In this document: in pieces, positions 26,632 to 34,808 of the stretch
Layout: each line of letters begins with the position of its first letter
How positions within the stretch are numbered: position 1 is the stretch's first letter
NCBI GenBank assembly: GCA_028282405.1
Contig: JANQIA010000244.1
Span: 1 to 62,391, forward strand
DNA from: Rhodovibrionaceae bacterium
GTDB taxonomy: Bacteria > Pseudomonadota > Alphaproteobacteria > Kiloniellales > DSM-21159
Reading direction: 5' to 3'
Length of the DNA: 62,391 nucleotides
Position numbers and translations under genes: made by a program
Notes under the pieces: generated by a model
Told to the model about the DNA's origin: nothing
What the model saw: only the letters and a program-made list of their open reading frames with translations
The model's database searches: none

Positions 26632-27079
26632 CCACGGCATCGTCGGTGACGCCACCCATGCCGAGGATGTGGTTCAGGAGGCTTGGTTGCGTTTTGGGGC
26701 GGCGGCGAAGGGCCGGCCGCTCGAGGAGCCTGTCGGCTATCTCTACCGCATCGTCCGGAACCTTGCGATCGACAGCTATCGGAGACGCCAGCGGGAAGAG
26801 CGGGTGGTCGAGCCGGAGGCAGACGAGACTCTCCGCGCGACCTTGGATGAGGCGCCCTCGCCGGAAGCGGCCGTTGCCGCAAAGGACGAGCTGCGGCTTC
26901 TCAGCGAGGCCATGGCGGAATTGCCGGAGCGCACTCGCATCGCCGTGGAAATGCGGCGCTTCGGTGGCTGCAAGCTGAAGGACATCGCCGCGCATCTCGG
27001 CATCTCCGTCACCCTCGCCCACGAGCTGGTTGCCGAGGGTATCGCCCACTGCCGCCGCCGCGTGCGTCCTGGCTCATGA
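26570..27079 (+). CDS. FecI-type ECF sigma factor, cassette 6
   Basis: The track start ATG 26483 coincides with the Fur-like box. GTG 26570 gives VAQDRILALYLAHRGALVNYA, aligned with sigma factor 5, and 169 aa. Region 2: AEDVVQEAWLRF and VGYLYRIVRNLAIDSYRRRQ. Region 4: LPERTRIAVEMRRFGGCKL and DIAAHLGISVTLAHELV. The region 4 half is closer to sigma factor 1 (LPERTRIA), while the 5' DNA is nearly identical to sigma factor 5, consistent with partial conversion. Partner of FecR 6 and receptor 6. Confidence 0.88.
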   Translation: MAQDRILALYLAHRGALVNYAHGIVGDATHAEDVVQEAWLRFGAAAKGRPLEEPVGYLYRIVRNLAIDSYRRRQREERVVEPEADETLRATLDEAPSPEAAVAAKDELRLLSEAMAELPERTRIAVEMRRFGGCKLKDIAAHLGISVTLAHELVAEGIAHCRRRVRPGS

Positions 27080-27206
27080 TCGACTTCTCGCGATTTACCC
27101 GAAAAATGGCCCGCTCCAAACGTTTAGTGATTGGGAGACCGCTTCGGCGGTGCCTAGACGGGCACCAAACAGTCGACTGCAAAGCGATGGCGGTCAGGGG
27201 TCGAGC

Positions 27207-28259
27207 ATGACGACGTCGGAGGAAAACAGGGACCGCGCGACGCTGGAGGCCGCGCGCTGGGTGGTGACGCTGGAAGAGCATCCCGGCGATGCGGCGCTGC
27301 GCGCCCGCTTCGAGGACTGGTTGTCGGCCAGTCCGGAGAATGCCGTCGCCTGGGCCGACAGCGCCGACCTCTACGACATGATGGCGCAGACGCCGCCGGC
27401 CCATGCCGAGCACTGGGCGCCTTACCTTGCCGAAGGCGGTGAGGCGAAAGCGGCAAACCTCGACGCCAAGAAACAGGACGTGCCAGGGCGACGACGGCCC
27501 GCGACCGCACGCCCTCGGCCGCGACGGTCAGTCGGGCGCCGCATCGCACTGGGGGGTGCCGCCATTGCGCTCGCGGCCTGTATCGCTGTTTTCGTCCTGC
27601 CGCTGCTGCTGCTGCGGCTGGAGGCGGACTACATGACTGCAACCGCCGAACTGCGGTCGTTCGATCTGGCCGACGGCAGCAGGGTGCAACTCGCGCCGGC
27701 CAGCGCCCTGACCGTCGACCTCGACGGGGTGGGGCGCGTCGTCCGCTTGCTGGAGGGACAGGCTTACTTCGAGGTCACGCCCGATCCAGCCCGGTCGTTT
27801 CGTGTCACTGCCGGCGATGTGACGGCAGAGGTGATCGGCACCGCGTTCGACGTGCGCCTGGGGGAGCGGGGCGCCGCCGTCGCCGTCGGCGAAGGCCAGG
27901 TGGCCGTGGACTTTGCGGCGGCAGCACCGTCGGACGCGCAGGACCTGCGGGCCGGGGACTGGGTCCAGGTTGGCTGGGACGGGAGCCTGCGGCGCGGCAG
28001 CGCACCGCCCGACGAAGCCGGCTCTTGGCGCCAAGGCCAGATCGTCATCCGCGACCGGCCGCTGGCGGACGCGGTGGACGACCTGCGGCGCTACTACGCC
28101 GGTCTTATCGTCGTGACCGATGACGCCCTGGGGGCGCGGCGGTTGTCGGGCGTCTACAACCTGGCCGACCCGGTAGCCGCCCTCACCGCCATGGCCGGCG
28201 TGCACGACGCCGTGGTGCGGCAGATTTCGCCTTGGGTTCTGGTGATCTCCCCACGCTGA
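27207..28259 (+). CDS. FecR-type anti-sigma/sensor protein, cassette 6
   Basis: The track extends this frame back to 27030, overlapping the sigma gene. ATG 27207 gives 350 aa starting MTTSEENRDRATLEAARWV and fits the family. DUF4880-like domain with RWVVTLEEHPGDAALRARF, FEDWLSASPENAVAW. Membrane segment LGGAAIALAACIAVFVLPLL around residues 114-133. Periplasmic FecR domain with LADGSRVQLAPASAL, YFEVTPDPARSFRVTA and VIGTAFDV. C terminus with DLRRYYAGLIVVTD and SGVYNLADPVAAL. It closely resembles FecR 1. Partner of sigma 6 and receptor 6. Confidence 0.88.
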   Translation: MTTSEENRDRATLEAARWVVTLEEHPGDAALRARFEDWLSASPENAVAWADSADLYDMMAQTPPAHAEHWAPYLAEGGEAKAANLDAKKQDVPGRRRPATARPRPRRSVGRRIALGGAAIALAACIAVFVLPLLLLRLEADYMTATAELRSFDLADGSRVQLAPASALTVDLDGVGRVVRLLEGQAYFEVTPDPARSFRVTAGDVTAEVIGTAFDVRLGERGAAVAVGEGQVAVDFAAAAPSDAQDLRAGDWVQVGWDGSLRRGSAPPDEAGSWRQGQIVIRDRPLADAVDDLRRYYAGLIVVTDDALGARRLSGVYNLADPVAALTAMAGVHDAVVRQISPWVLVISPR

Positions 28260-28327
28260 AGCGCGCATCCGAAATTTTCTCCCGAAAAATCCGAGAGCCC
28301 TGTCGTTGCCTAATCGAAGGGTGCAGT

Positions 28328-28342
28328 TGCGACGCATTCGCA
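28328..28342 (+). promoter_or_regulatory. Fur-like box upstream of receptor 6
   Basis: TGCGACGCATTCGCA carries the ATTCGCA half-site of the other receptor boxes, with 5 of 7 arm matches in 7-1-7 register. It ends 46 bp before the receptor start. Confidence 0.5.
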
Positions 28343-28388
28343 GCGACTCCCCGTAGCGGTCGGCAAGAACAACGAATGGGACACAACG

Positions 28389-30734
28389 ATGGGGGCATTG
28401 GTGCAGGCTCGGAGGGCAGGGGACTGGAACGTCTGTCGCAGTCTCTTGGTGATCACGGCGATGCTGGCGAGTTCGGCTCTGACGCCCCCGACCCAGGCGC
28501 AAGGCGCGCCGCAGACGATCGCGCAGGCGCAGCAGACGGACTTCGACATTCCACCGCAAGCGCTCACCGATGCGCTGGCGCTGTTCGGCCGCCAGTCGGG
28601 ATTGCAGGTCTCCGCCGACGCCGCGCTTATCCAGAACATTCAGTCACCCGGTGTGACCGGGACCCTGTCGCCGGAACAGGCGCTCGGTCGACTGCTCGCT
28701 GGAACCGGCATCGCCTACCGCATGATCGGCGGCAACACGGCCCTGCTCGACCGCGCGTTGGTTGAGGAGGAAAGCGGGCCGGCGCGGCTCAACCCCCTGA
28801 TCGTCACGGGAGAGCGGATCGAGCGCACGGTCTTCGAGACGCCGTCTTCGGTGGTCGTGGTGACAGGCGAAGAACTCGAGGACACGCCAGCCTTCAATGA
28901 CGTCGACAATGTGCTCGATTTCATTCCCAACATTGTTGGCGGTGGCACCTCCGGCGACGGGCCGACGATCCGGGGGATAGACACGACGGGCGAGCTTATC
29001 GGAGCAAACGGCTTTCTTGGCGGCGCGCGGCCGCGCGCGACCATCACCGTGGACGGGCGCCCGCTCAGCTACAATGAGTTCATCTACGGAGAGACCTCCG
29101 TTTGGGATTTGGAGCGCCTAGAGGTCTTTCGCGGACCTCAGACCAGCGCCCAGGGTGTGAACTCGATTGCCGGTGCCATCTATGTCGTTACCGCCGATCC
29201 GACCTTCGAGCCGGAGGTGAAGGTGCAGGGCGAGGTCGGCAATGAAAATCGGCGTCGGCTATCGGCGGCCTTCTCTGGCCCTATTGTGGCGGACGAACTC
29301 GCCGGTCGCGTCGCGGTCGATTTTCAGCGTCGCGATTCTTTCGTCGATTTCGACGTAGCCCTGGAAGATGGCCCGCCCATAGACGAGTTCGAGAGTATCG
29401 TCGCGCGTGGGAAACTGCTCTGGCAGCCGAACGCATTGCCGGACTTGTCCACAAAAGTCACCTTCAGCTTCAATCAGACGGACACCCCCCAAGCGGAGTT
29501 CGTGACAGTCCCTTTTCGAGACCTCAATGCGGGTCCCGCCGCGACGTTTCCTACCAAGTCCTACAGTGGCATTCATGATCTGAGCTATGCCTTTTCCGAC
29601 AACTTGGAGGTCAGCAACCGCTTCTCCGCTACCGGCACCAAGATCGAACGCTTTGCCGTGACTGACAGCTTCGGCCGCGGCGATATTGATGGGTTGCAGT
29701 TCACCAACGAAACAACACTGAACTGGCGATTGCCGGACCACAATTTGAGCGGGCTGCTCGGTGCTTACTATCAAAACGACAACACCGATGAGTTCATCGA
29801 TTTCTCGGCCTTTCTCGGTATCGGTGAGTTCGAAGATACGCAGACCAGCGTGGGGCTATTCGGTGAAGTGAACTATCAGGTTACGGAGCGCCTCGATGTC
29901 ACGGCAGGCCTGCGCTATCAGCGCGACAGTCAAGACCGCGATGGCACCATCGGCGCCTTCACCGTCGACTTCGACAAGACCTTCGATGCCCTTCTGCCGA
30001 AGTTCGTTGTCGGCTATGACGTCTCCGACGAGCTGCGTGTCGGCGCCCTGGCCGTGCGCGGCTTCAATCCCGGCGGCACGACAATCTTCTTCGCGGACGG
30101 GGCGCAGGACACCTTCGACGCAGAGACGGTTTGGAACTTCGAGTTGTTTGGCCGCGCACGCCTGTTGGACAACCGTCTCGCCCTTGATGCCAATGCCTTC
30201 TATGCCCTCTATGACGACTTTCAGACCATTGCGATCAGAGGCTTCGACCCCATCGGGAATCCGGAATTCGAAGTCGGCAACGCCGACCGAGCTACTAGCT
30301 ACGGCCTGGAGTTAAGTGCCGACTTGCAGGCAACGGATGACCTGCGCATTTTCGGTGGGCTCGGCCTACTGGATACCGAGATCGTCAACTTCCCGGACTC
30401 GGCTGACCCGAACATCGAGGGGAATCAATTCGCGCGCGCGCCGCACGTTACAGCGTCCGGCGGCGCGAGTTACGAGGTGATCGACAACCTGACGCTTGGG
30501 GGTCGCGTGCGTTACGTCAGCAGCTACTTCAGCGATGACAACAACACGCAAGGGCAAAAGGCAGGCGACTACATCGTCGCCGACTTCCAGCTTAGCTACG
30601 TTTACGAAGCCGTCGAGGCCTATGCCTTCGTCAACAATGCCTTCGACGAGTTCTACCTGATCAACGATGTCGGCACACTCGCCATCGTTGGAACGCCGCG
30701 CGAGTACGGCGTGGGGCTGCGTGTCTCGTTCTGA
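28389..30734 (+). CDS. TonB-dependent siderophore receptor with STN domain, cassette 6
   Basis: Outer-membrane receptor of 781 aa, ATG start, signal sequence ending near ALTPPTQAQG. STN domain from FDIPPQALTDALALFGRQSG to LLAGTGIAYRM. Plug with ERTVFETPSSVVVVTGEEL, PTIRGIDTTG, TITVDGRPLSYNEFIYGE and LERLEVFRGPQTSAQGVNSI, resembling the FyuA/PvuA group rather than receptors 1-3. Barrel end NNAFDEFYLIN and GLRVSF. It should signal through FecR 6. A small membrane gene starts 19 bp downstream and a PepSY gene soon after, so the receptor probably heads an operon that also handles iron release. Ligand not identifiable from sequence. Confidence 0.9.
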   Translation: MGALVQARRAGDWNVCRSLLVITAMLASSALTPPTQAQGAPQTIAQAQQTDFDIPPQALTDALALFGRQSGLQVSADAALIQNIQSPGVTGTLSPEQALGRLLAGTGIAYRMIGGNTALLDRALVEEESGPARLNPLIVTGERIERTVFETPSSVVVVTGEELEDTPAFNDVDNVLDFIPNIVGGGTSGDGPTIRGIDTTGELIGANGFLGGARPRATITVDGRPLSYNEFIYGETSVWDLERLEVFRGPQTSAQGVNSIAGAIYVVTADPTFEPEVKVQGEVGNENRRRLSAAFSGPIVADELAGRVAVDFQRRDSFVDFDVALEDGPPIDEFESIVARGKLLWQPNALPDLSTKVTFSFNQTDTPQAEFVTVPFRDLNAGPAATFPTKSYSGIHDLSYAFSDNLEVSNRFSATGTKIERFAVTDSFGRGDIDGLQFTNETTLNWRLPDHNLSGLLGAYYQNDNTDEFIDFSAFLGIGEFEDTQTSVGLFGEVNYQVTERLDVTAGLRYQRDSQDRDGTIGAFTVDFDKTFDALLPKFVVGYDVSDELRVGALAVRGFNPGGTTIFFADGAQDTFDAETVWNFELFGRARLLDNRLALDANAFYALYDDFQTIAIRGFDPIGNPEFEVGNADRATSYGLELSADLQATDDLRIFGGLGLLDTEIVNFPDSADPNIEGNQFARAPHVTASGGASYEVIDNLTLGGRVRYVSSYFSDDNNTQGQKAGDYIVADFQLSYVYEAVEAYAFVNNAFDEFYLINDVGTLAIVGTPREYGVGLRVSF

Positions 30735-30753
30735 TGTGGGAAGGCGGTCGGCG

Positions 30754-31062
30754 ATGGAGAACGCAATGACGCAATGGAATTGGTTCGACCGCAGAGCCAC
30801 CGTCGTTCGCTGGCTTCTGGCGGGCCCGGTCGCGCTCTTGGTCGCCTTCGTCGTCATGGCGGCCATGCCGCTGTGGTTTCCGGAAGGCGCCGCCGGCATC
30901 GATCACCTGGTCCTGCCGCTGGTTCTCTTCCCGGTAATCTGGGCGGCCGCGTTTTTTTATGCCTGCTTGGCTGAAAATCTGCGCCGCGCAAGCGTCATAT
31001 TGGTAGGAGTGCTGCTCGCGAACGCCGCTGCCGCAGGCTGGGCCGTTTGGAGCGGCGCGTAA
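30754..31062 (+). CDS. small membrane protein, DUF3649-like PepSY partner
   Basis: The track begins at 30667 inside the receptor gene. ATG 30754 (or ATG 30766) follows GGGAAGG and gives ~102 aa. Three hydrophobic segments are visible: WLLAGPVALLVAFVVMAAM, LVLPLVLFPVIWAAAFFYAC and VILVGVLLANAAAAGWAV. The middle loop has LAENLRRAS, reminiscent of AERCLTRL in the DUF3649-type protein at 5816. Its place immediately before a PepSY gene matches that of the first triad. I therefore read it as a distant functional counterpart. No biochemical role is known. Confidence 0.72.
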   Translation: MENAMTQWNWFDRRATVVRWLLAGPVALLVAFVVMAAMPLWFPEGAAGIDHLVLPLVLFPVIWAAAFFYACLAENLRRASVILVGVLLANAAAAGWAVWSGA

Positions 31063-31111
31063 TCTGCTGTTCGGCTGTCGGGCGGGGATGTAACGGGATG
31101 ACGGGTCTGGG

Positions 31112-32701
31112 ATGATTGCCCTTTCGCAAAGGCGGACCAAGCGGCTTGTGGCAATTCATGGCTGGTCCGGCACCGTGCTGGGCCTGTTGCTTTACGTCGT
31201 GCTGCTGACCGGGGCGGTGGCGGTCTTCGCCCTGCAGATCGGGAGCTGGTCGGCCAGCGGTGTGAAGTCGCAGCAGCCCTTCGCGCAGCCGCTCGACGGC
31301 ACCTTGCGGGCCCTGGCCGCGCAGGTGCCCGCCGAGTACCGCGACGACATTGGTGTCTTCTCCAACTCCGCGGGTCACATCGTCGCCTTCCTGCATGCCC
31401 ATACCAAGGATGCAGACGGCGAAATCGGCGACAAGGGCGTCCTCTTCGAGCTGCATCCGGAGACCCACGAAATCTTGGCGCAGCGCGAGGGATTCGCCGC
31501 CGACGTCTTAGGCGCGGACCCCTGGGGGGCGCTCGACGACTTTCTGGTGGACCTGCATATCAACCTGCACCTGCCGGACCCCTGGGGCCTCTATGCCACT
31601 GGCGTGCTCGGGCTCCTGATGCTGGCCTCGGCGATCTCCGGCATCCTCATCCATCGGCACCTGATCAAGGACCTCTTCGTCGCGCCGCGTTTCTCCAGCC
31701 TGCTGCTCAACGCCCGCGACCGGCACAACCTGGCGGGTAGCTGGGGCCTGCCCTTCGCCATCGTCCTTGCCTTCACCGGCGCCTTTCTCAGCTTCGCCCT
31801 CTCGCTCGGGCTGCCGACTGTCAGCACGGTGGCCTTCGGCGGCGACCATGCCGCCATGATCGAACGTCTGGTCGGCGCGCCCGAGGCCGCCGATCCGACC
31901 CCGGCGCCGCTCGCCGACATCGATGTCATGCTCGCTGCTTCCGCCAAGGCGGCAGGTTCCGCTCCAACCGGCTTTTCGGTGCATCACTGGGGGCGGGCCG
32001 ATGCCACCGTCACAGTGTTCCATGAACCGCCCGAGGGCGACCTCACCGTCGCCCAGCAGGTTTTCGACGGAGTGAGTGGGGTCCATCTAGGTTCGAAGCC
32101 GCCCCTCGGCACCGAACCTTCGGTCGGGAGCGCGGTCTTCCAGCTAATGATCCCGCTGCATTTCGGCACCTTCGCCGGGATGCTGTCGCGGACCGTGTGG
32201 TTCGCGCTTGGCTTGGCGATGTGCTATGTCACGCTGACCGGGCTGCAGCTCTGGCTGCAGCGGCGGTCGGACGAACCGCTCTGGCGCCACCTAGCCCGCG
32301 CGGTCCCGATCTTCGGCTACGGCCTGCCCATCGCCATCGCCGGCAGCGGCATTGGCTTCTTCCTCAGCCTGCCGGCAGACAGCACCCTGTTCTGGACCCC
32401 CGTCGGTTTCCTGATCGCAGCCGCTCTGGCTATCGCCGCGGGGCTGGCCGTGCGCCAGGACAGGACGCTGTCGCAGCTCTATCGGCTTATGCTGGGCGTT
32501 TCGCTGATCGCGCTGCCGCTGCTGCGCATGGCCATGGGCGGGGCCGGCTGGGAAGCGTTGGCTGCCAGCGACAACACCGCCATCGCGATCTTCGATCTCG
32601 TGCTGCTCTTGGCCGGTGCGAGCTTTGTGCTCGCGGCAATCGGCCGGCGCTTGCCGGGCGTCAAGACAGCGCGCGTGACCGAGCGGGTCCCCGCGGAGTG
32701 A
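31112..32701 (+). CDS. PepSY-domain transmembrane protein, receptor 6 operon
   Basis: Inner-membrane protein of 529 aa, ATG start. PepSY_TM architecture: LVAIHGWSGTVLGLLLYVVLL at the N terminus, a periplasmic region, LHINLHLPDPWGLYATGVLG then LLMLASAISGILIH, RHNLAGSWGLPFAIVLAFTG, and IPLHFGTFAGMLSRTVWFAL with further C-terminal helices. Histidines at the membrane edges match the heme-ligand pattern of PepSY reductases. The second PepSY region includes FSVHHWGRADATVTVFHEPP. It ends overlapping the next gene by 4 bp. Inferred role: reduction or periplasmic release of the iron delivered by receptor 6. Confidence 0.86.
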   Translation: MIALSQRRTKRLVAIHGWSGTVLGLLLYVVLLTGAVAVFALQIGSWSASGVKSQQPFAQPLDGTLRALAAQVPAEYRDDIGVFSNSAGHIVAFLHAHTKDADGEIGDKGVLFELHPETHEILAQREGFAADVLGADPWGALDDFLVDLHINLHLPDPWGLYATGVLGLLMLASAISGILIHRHLIKDLFVAPRFSSLLLNARDRHNLAGSWGLPFAIVLAFTGAFLSFALSLGLPTVSTVAFGGDHAAMIERLVGAPEAADPTPAPLADIDVMLAASAKAAGSAPTGFSVHHWGRADATVTVFHEPPEGDLTVAQQVFDGVSGVHLGSKPPLGTEPSVGSAVFQLMIPLHFGTFAGMLSRTVWFALGLAMCYVTLTGLQLWLQRRSDEPLWRHLARAVPIFGYGLPIAIAGSGIGFFLSLPADSTLFWTPVGFLIAAALAIAAGLAVRQDRTLSQLYRLMLGVSLIALPLLRMAMGGAGWEALAASDNTAIAIFDLVLLLAGASFVLAAIGRRLPGVKTARVTERVPAE

Positions 32702-32991
32702 CGGCGCTTATCACCCTGACGGCCGTTGTCATGACGCTGTCGGGTCTCATCTACCTCACGATAACCGATCCCAAGCGGCGCCGGGCTTTCCAGCTTGGAC
32801 CGCGAGATCGCTGTTTCGCAATCCCCGCCTATTTTCTGGTTTTCGGGCCGGGGCCAGCGCTTCTGATCGCCGGTGAGGGCGCGGCCTTCGTTATCTGGCT
32901 CGGTTTTGCCACCATTGCTGGATGGCTGATCGCCGCTCGGACGCCCACTGCGACCAAACTGGCCGTTAAAGGCAGGCGAGATCGTGATTGA
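32698..32991 (+). CDS. small membrane protein, DUF3325-like PepSY partner
   Basis: GTG 32698 overlaps the PepSY stop (GTGA), giving 97 aa; the longer track ORF from 32197 is a shadow frame inside the PepSY gene. Three hydrophobic segments: LITLTAVVMTLSGLIYLTI, FAIPAYFLVFGPGPALLIAG and VIWLGFATIAGWLIAA. The layout and the G--F--WL----A pattern resemble the DUF3325-type protein at 7721. Translational coupling implies it works with the PepSY protein. Not assignable to a named family with certainty. Confidence 0.68.
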   Translation: MTALITLTAVVMTLSGLIYLTITDPKRRRAFQLGPRDRCFAIPAYFLVFGPGPALLIAGEGAAFVIWLGFATIAGWLIAARTPTATKLAVKGRRDRD

Positions 32992-33126
32992 TGGTAGGGG
33001 TTCGGCGCCCGAGGAACGTCATGAGTTAACGATGACTCTCAAGGGTGCCTTGCTCTGCGCACCGGTCGGCCCAGACACTGCGTCACAGCAATTGCCGTTG
33101 AAAACTGCGGTCATTCGTGATGAAAC

Positions 33127-33141
33127 TGCGCATCATTCGCA
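33127..33141 (+). promoter_or_regulatory. Fur-like box upstream of exbB
   Basis: TGCGCATCATTCGCA is a 7-1-7 repeat with 6 of 7 arm matches. A further partial site (TGCGGTCATTCGTGA, 33106-33120) lies just upstream. Iron control of the energising complex is the simplest reading. Confidence 0.6.
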
Positions 33142-33210
33142 GTCGCGATAAACCTTTGACGACTTGGGGCCGAGCGCCTCGGGAAGAGCTAGAGTTGGGG
33201 ACGGCTATAG

Positions 33211-34002
33211 ATGAGTGAGGAGACGGAGGCCGCAGCGCAGGTGGACGGCGAACTGGTGAACGGCGAGCTCGTTGACCCTTTCGCAGCCCCTCTCGCCGAG
33301 CCGGGTGTTGCCGAACGGGCGCTGGAGCTGCTGCAGGCCGGCGGGCCCGTCGTGGGCATTCTGCTGGCCATGTCGGTTGTGGCGCTGGCGATCGTCTTCG
33401 CCAAGCTGATCCAGTTCCGCAGCGTTCGTTTCGGCGACCTGAACAGCGCTCAGGGGGCCCTGGCGCTGTGGCAGGCCGGGCGCAGTGGCGAAGCTCTGGC
33501 GATGGCTGACCGCTCGCGGAACCCGGTCGCCCAGGTGCTCAGCCGGGCGATCCGCGGCCAGCGGCTCGGCGTGCCCGAGGCGAAGGTGCGCGAGGAGGTG
33601 ATGCGCTACGGCGGCGATGTGCTGGAGGACCTGCGGAGCTGGTTCCGGCCGCTGGAGGTGATTGCCTCTCTGGCGCCGCTGCTCGGCCTGTTCGGCACCG
33701 TGCTCGGCATGATCGAGGCCTTCCGTCAGCTCGAGTTGGCCGGCAATCAGGTCAACCCGGCAATCCTCTCGGGCGGCATTTGGGAAGCGCTCCTGACCAC
33801 GGCCGTTGGCCTGGCCGTTGCCATCCCGGCCGTGGTGGCGCTGAACTGGCTGGAGCGCAAGGTCGACCGCCTGGCGCACGAGATGGACAGCATCGTCACC
33901 CGCGTGTTCACCGAAGACCTGTCGGCCGACGCCGCCGCCGACCTGGAGGCAGAGGAGCGCTATGCCGCGGCCCATTTCAGCCCGGCCCCGGCTGGCCAAT
34001 AG
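33211..34002 (+). CDS. exbB: ExbB, TonB-system proton channel subunit
   Basis: Inner-membrane MotA/TolQ/ExbB-family protein of 263 aa. It forms the pentameric proton channel around ExbD that powers TonB. Membrane segments: GGPVVGILLAMSVVALAIVFA (about 43-65), EVIASLAPLLGLFGTVLGMIEAF (about 150-172) and LTTAVGLAVAIPAVVALNWL (about 195-215). The LLGLFGTVLGMI and TTAVGLAVAIPA stretches are hallmarks of the family. ATG start at 33211 and a leading Fur-like box. First gene of exbB-exbD-exbD-tonB, which would serve the six receptors next to it. Confidence 0.95.
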   Translation: MSEETEAAAQVDGELVNGELVDPFAAPLAEPGVAERALELLQAGGPVVGILLAMSVVALAIVFAKLIQFRSVRFGDLNSAQGALALWQAGRSGEALAMADRSRNPVAQVLSRAIRGQRLGVPEAKVREEVMRYGGDVLEDLRSWFRPLEVIASLAPLLGLFGTVLGMIEAFRQLELAGNQVNPAILSGGIWEALLTTAVGLAVAIPAVVALNWLERKVDRLAHEMDSIVTRVFTEDLSADAAADLEAEERYAAAHFSPAPAGQ

Positions 34003-34399
34003 GCTGGGGCAGCCGCAGGGCAGACGACGCCCGTTGATCAGCCTGACGCCGCTGATCGACGTGGTGTTCATCCTGCTCGTGTTCTTCATGCTGGCCTCCT
34101 CCTTCCTCGACTGGCGCTCGATCGATCTGAACGCCCCGGCGCAGGCGGCGGCCGCGCCGGCGCTGGAGGGTGCGCTGTTGGTCGAAATTCACCCCGATCG
34201 CCTGCTGCTCTCCGGCGAGCCGGTCTCGCTCGATGTCCTGACCACCCGGGTGGCGGAGCGGGTGACCGCCAAGCCCGATCAGCGGGTGGTGGTGAAATCG
34301 GCGCCCGGCGTGCCGTTGCAAGACGCGGTCAATGTGCTCGACCGACTGACGCAGGCTGGCGCTGCCCAGCTCTCACTGGCCCGCGACCGAGGGCGCTGA
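33962..34399 (+). CDS. exbD: ExbD (copy 1), TonB-system subunit
   Basis: ExbD/TolR-family protein of 145 aa overlapping exbB by 41 bp. A single membrane segment after PLISLTPLIDVVFILLVFFML carries the conserved proton-carrying aspartate (LIDVVF). The periplasmic domain contains VEIHPDRLLLSGEPVSLDVL, RVVVKSAPGVPLQDAVNVLD and the end QLSLARD. A complete functional copy is expected. It should pair with the second ExbD downstream. Confidence 0.93.
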   Translation: MPRPISARPRLANRLGQPQGRRRPLISLTPLIDVVFILLVFFMLASSFLDWRSIDLNAPAQAAAAPALEGALLVEIHPDRLLLSGEPVSLDVLTTRVAERVTAKPDQRVVVKSAPGVPLQDAVNVLDRLTQAGAAQLSLARDRGR

Positions 34400-34403
34400 G
34401 CCG

Positions 34404-34808
34404 ATGCGTTTTGCGCGAACCCGACCGAAGAACGACGACGAGCGCATCCTGCCGCTGATCAACGTGGTCTTCCTGCTGTTGATCTTTTTCATGCTGGCCG
34501 GCCGCTTCTCGGCGTCCGATCCCTTCGAGATCGAGCCGCCGCAATCGGCCAGCGAGGGTGCTGCGACGGAGCGGGACATCCTCGTTCTTGTCGGCGCGGA
34601 CGGTCAGCTCGCCCTCGACGGCGAAGTCATGGAGGCTGCCGCGCTTGGGGCCGCGGTTGCGGAGCGTCTGTCGCCCGACGGGGCAGGGCGGCTGTGGCTG
34701 AAGGCAGACGGGGATGCCGATGTGAATCGGGTGGTCGAGGTCATGGAGCTGCTGCGCGACGCCGGCGCCGAGCGACTTCGCCTGCTGACGGTGCCGGGAG
34801 GCGGCTAA
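34404..34808 (+). CDS. exbD: ExbD (copy 2) with Asp-to-Asn in the membrane segment
   Basis: Second ExbD-family protein, 134 aa, 4 bp after copy 1. The membrane segment reads ILPLINVVFLLLIFFMLAG. The aspartate that normally carries protons (LIDVVF in copy 1) is replaced by asparagine at residue 20 (codon AAC, 34461-34463). The periplasmic domain is otherwise normal (LVLVGADGQLALDGEVM, LWLKADGDADVNRVVEVME, LRLLTVP). Such a copy could not relay protons alone, so an ExbD1-ExbD2 heterodimer in the ExbB channel is inferred. Confidence 0.9.
   Translation: MRFARTRPKNDDERILPLINVVFLLLIFFMLAGRFSASDPFEIEPPQSASEGAATERDILVLVGADGQLALDGEVMEAAALGAAVAERLSPDGAGRLWLKADGDADVNRVVEVMELLRDAGAERLRLLTVPGGG

Noticed and set aside
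13618-33210. Intergenic gaps in the iron island as sites of mobile elements or small RNAs
   Set aside because: No transposase fragments, terminal inverted repeats or target duplications were seen. The repeats found are gene duplications; RNA genes could not be supported by eye.
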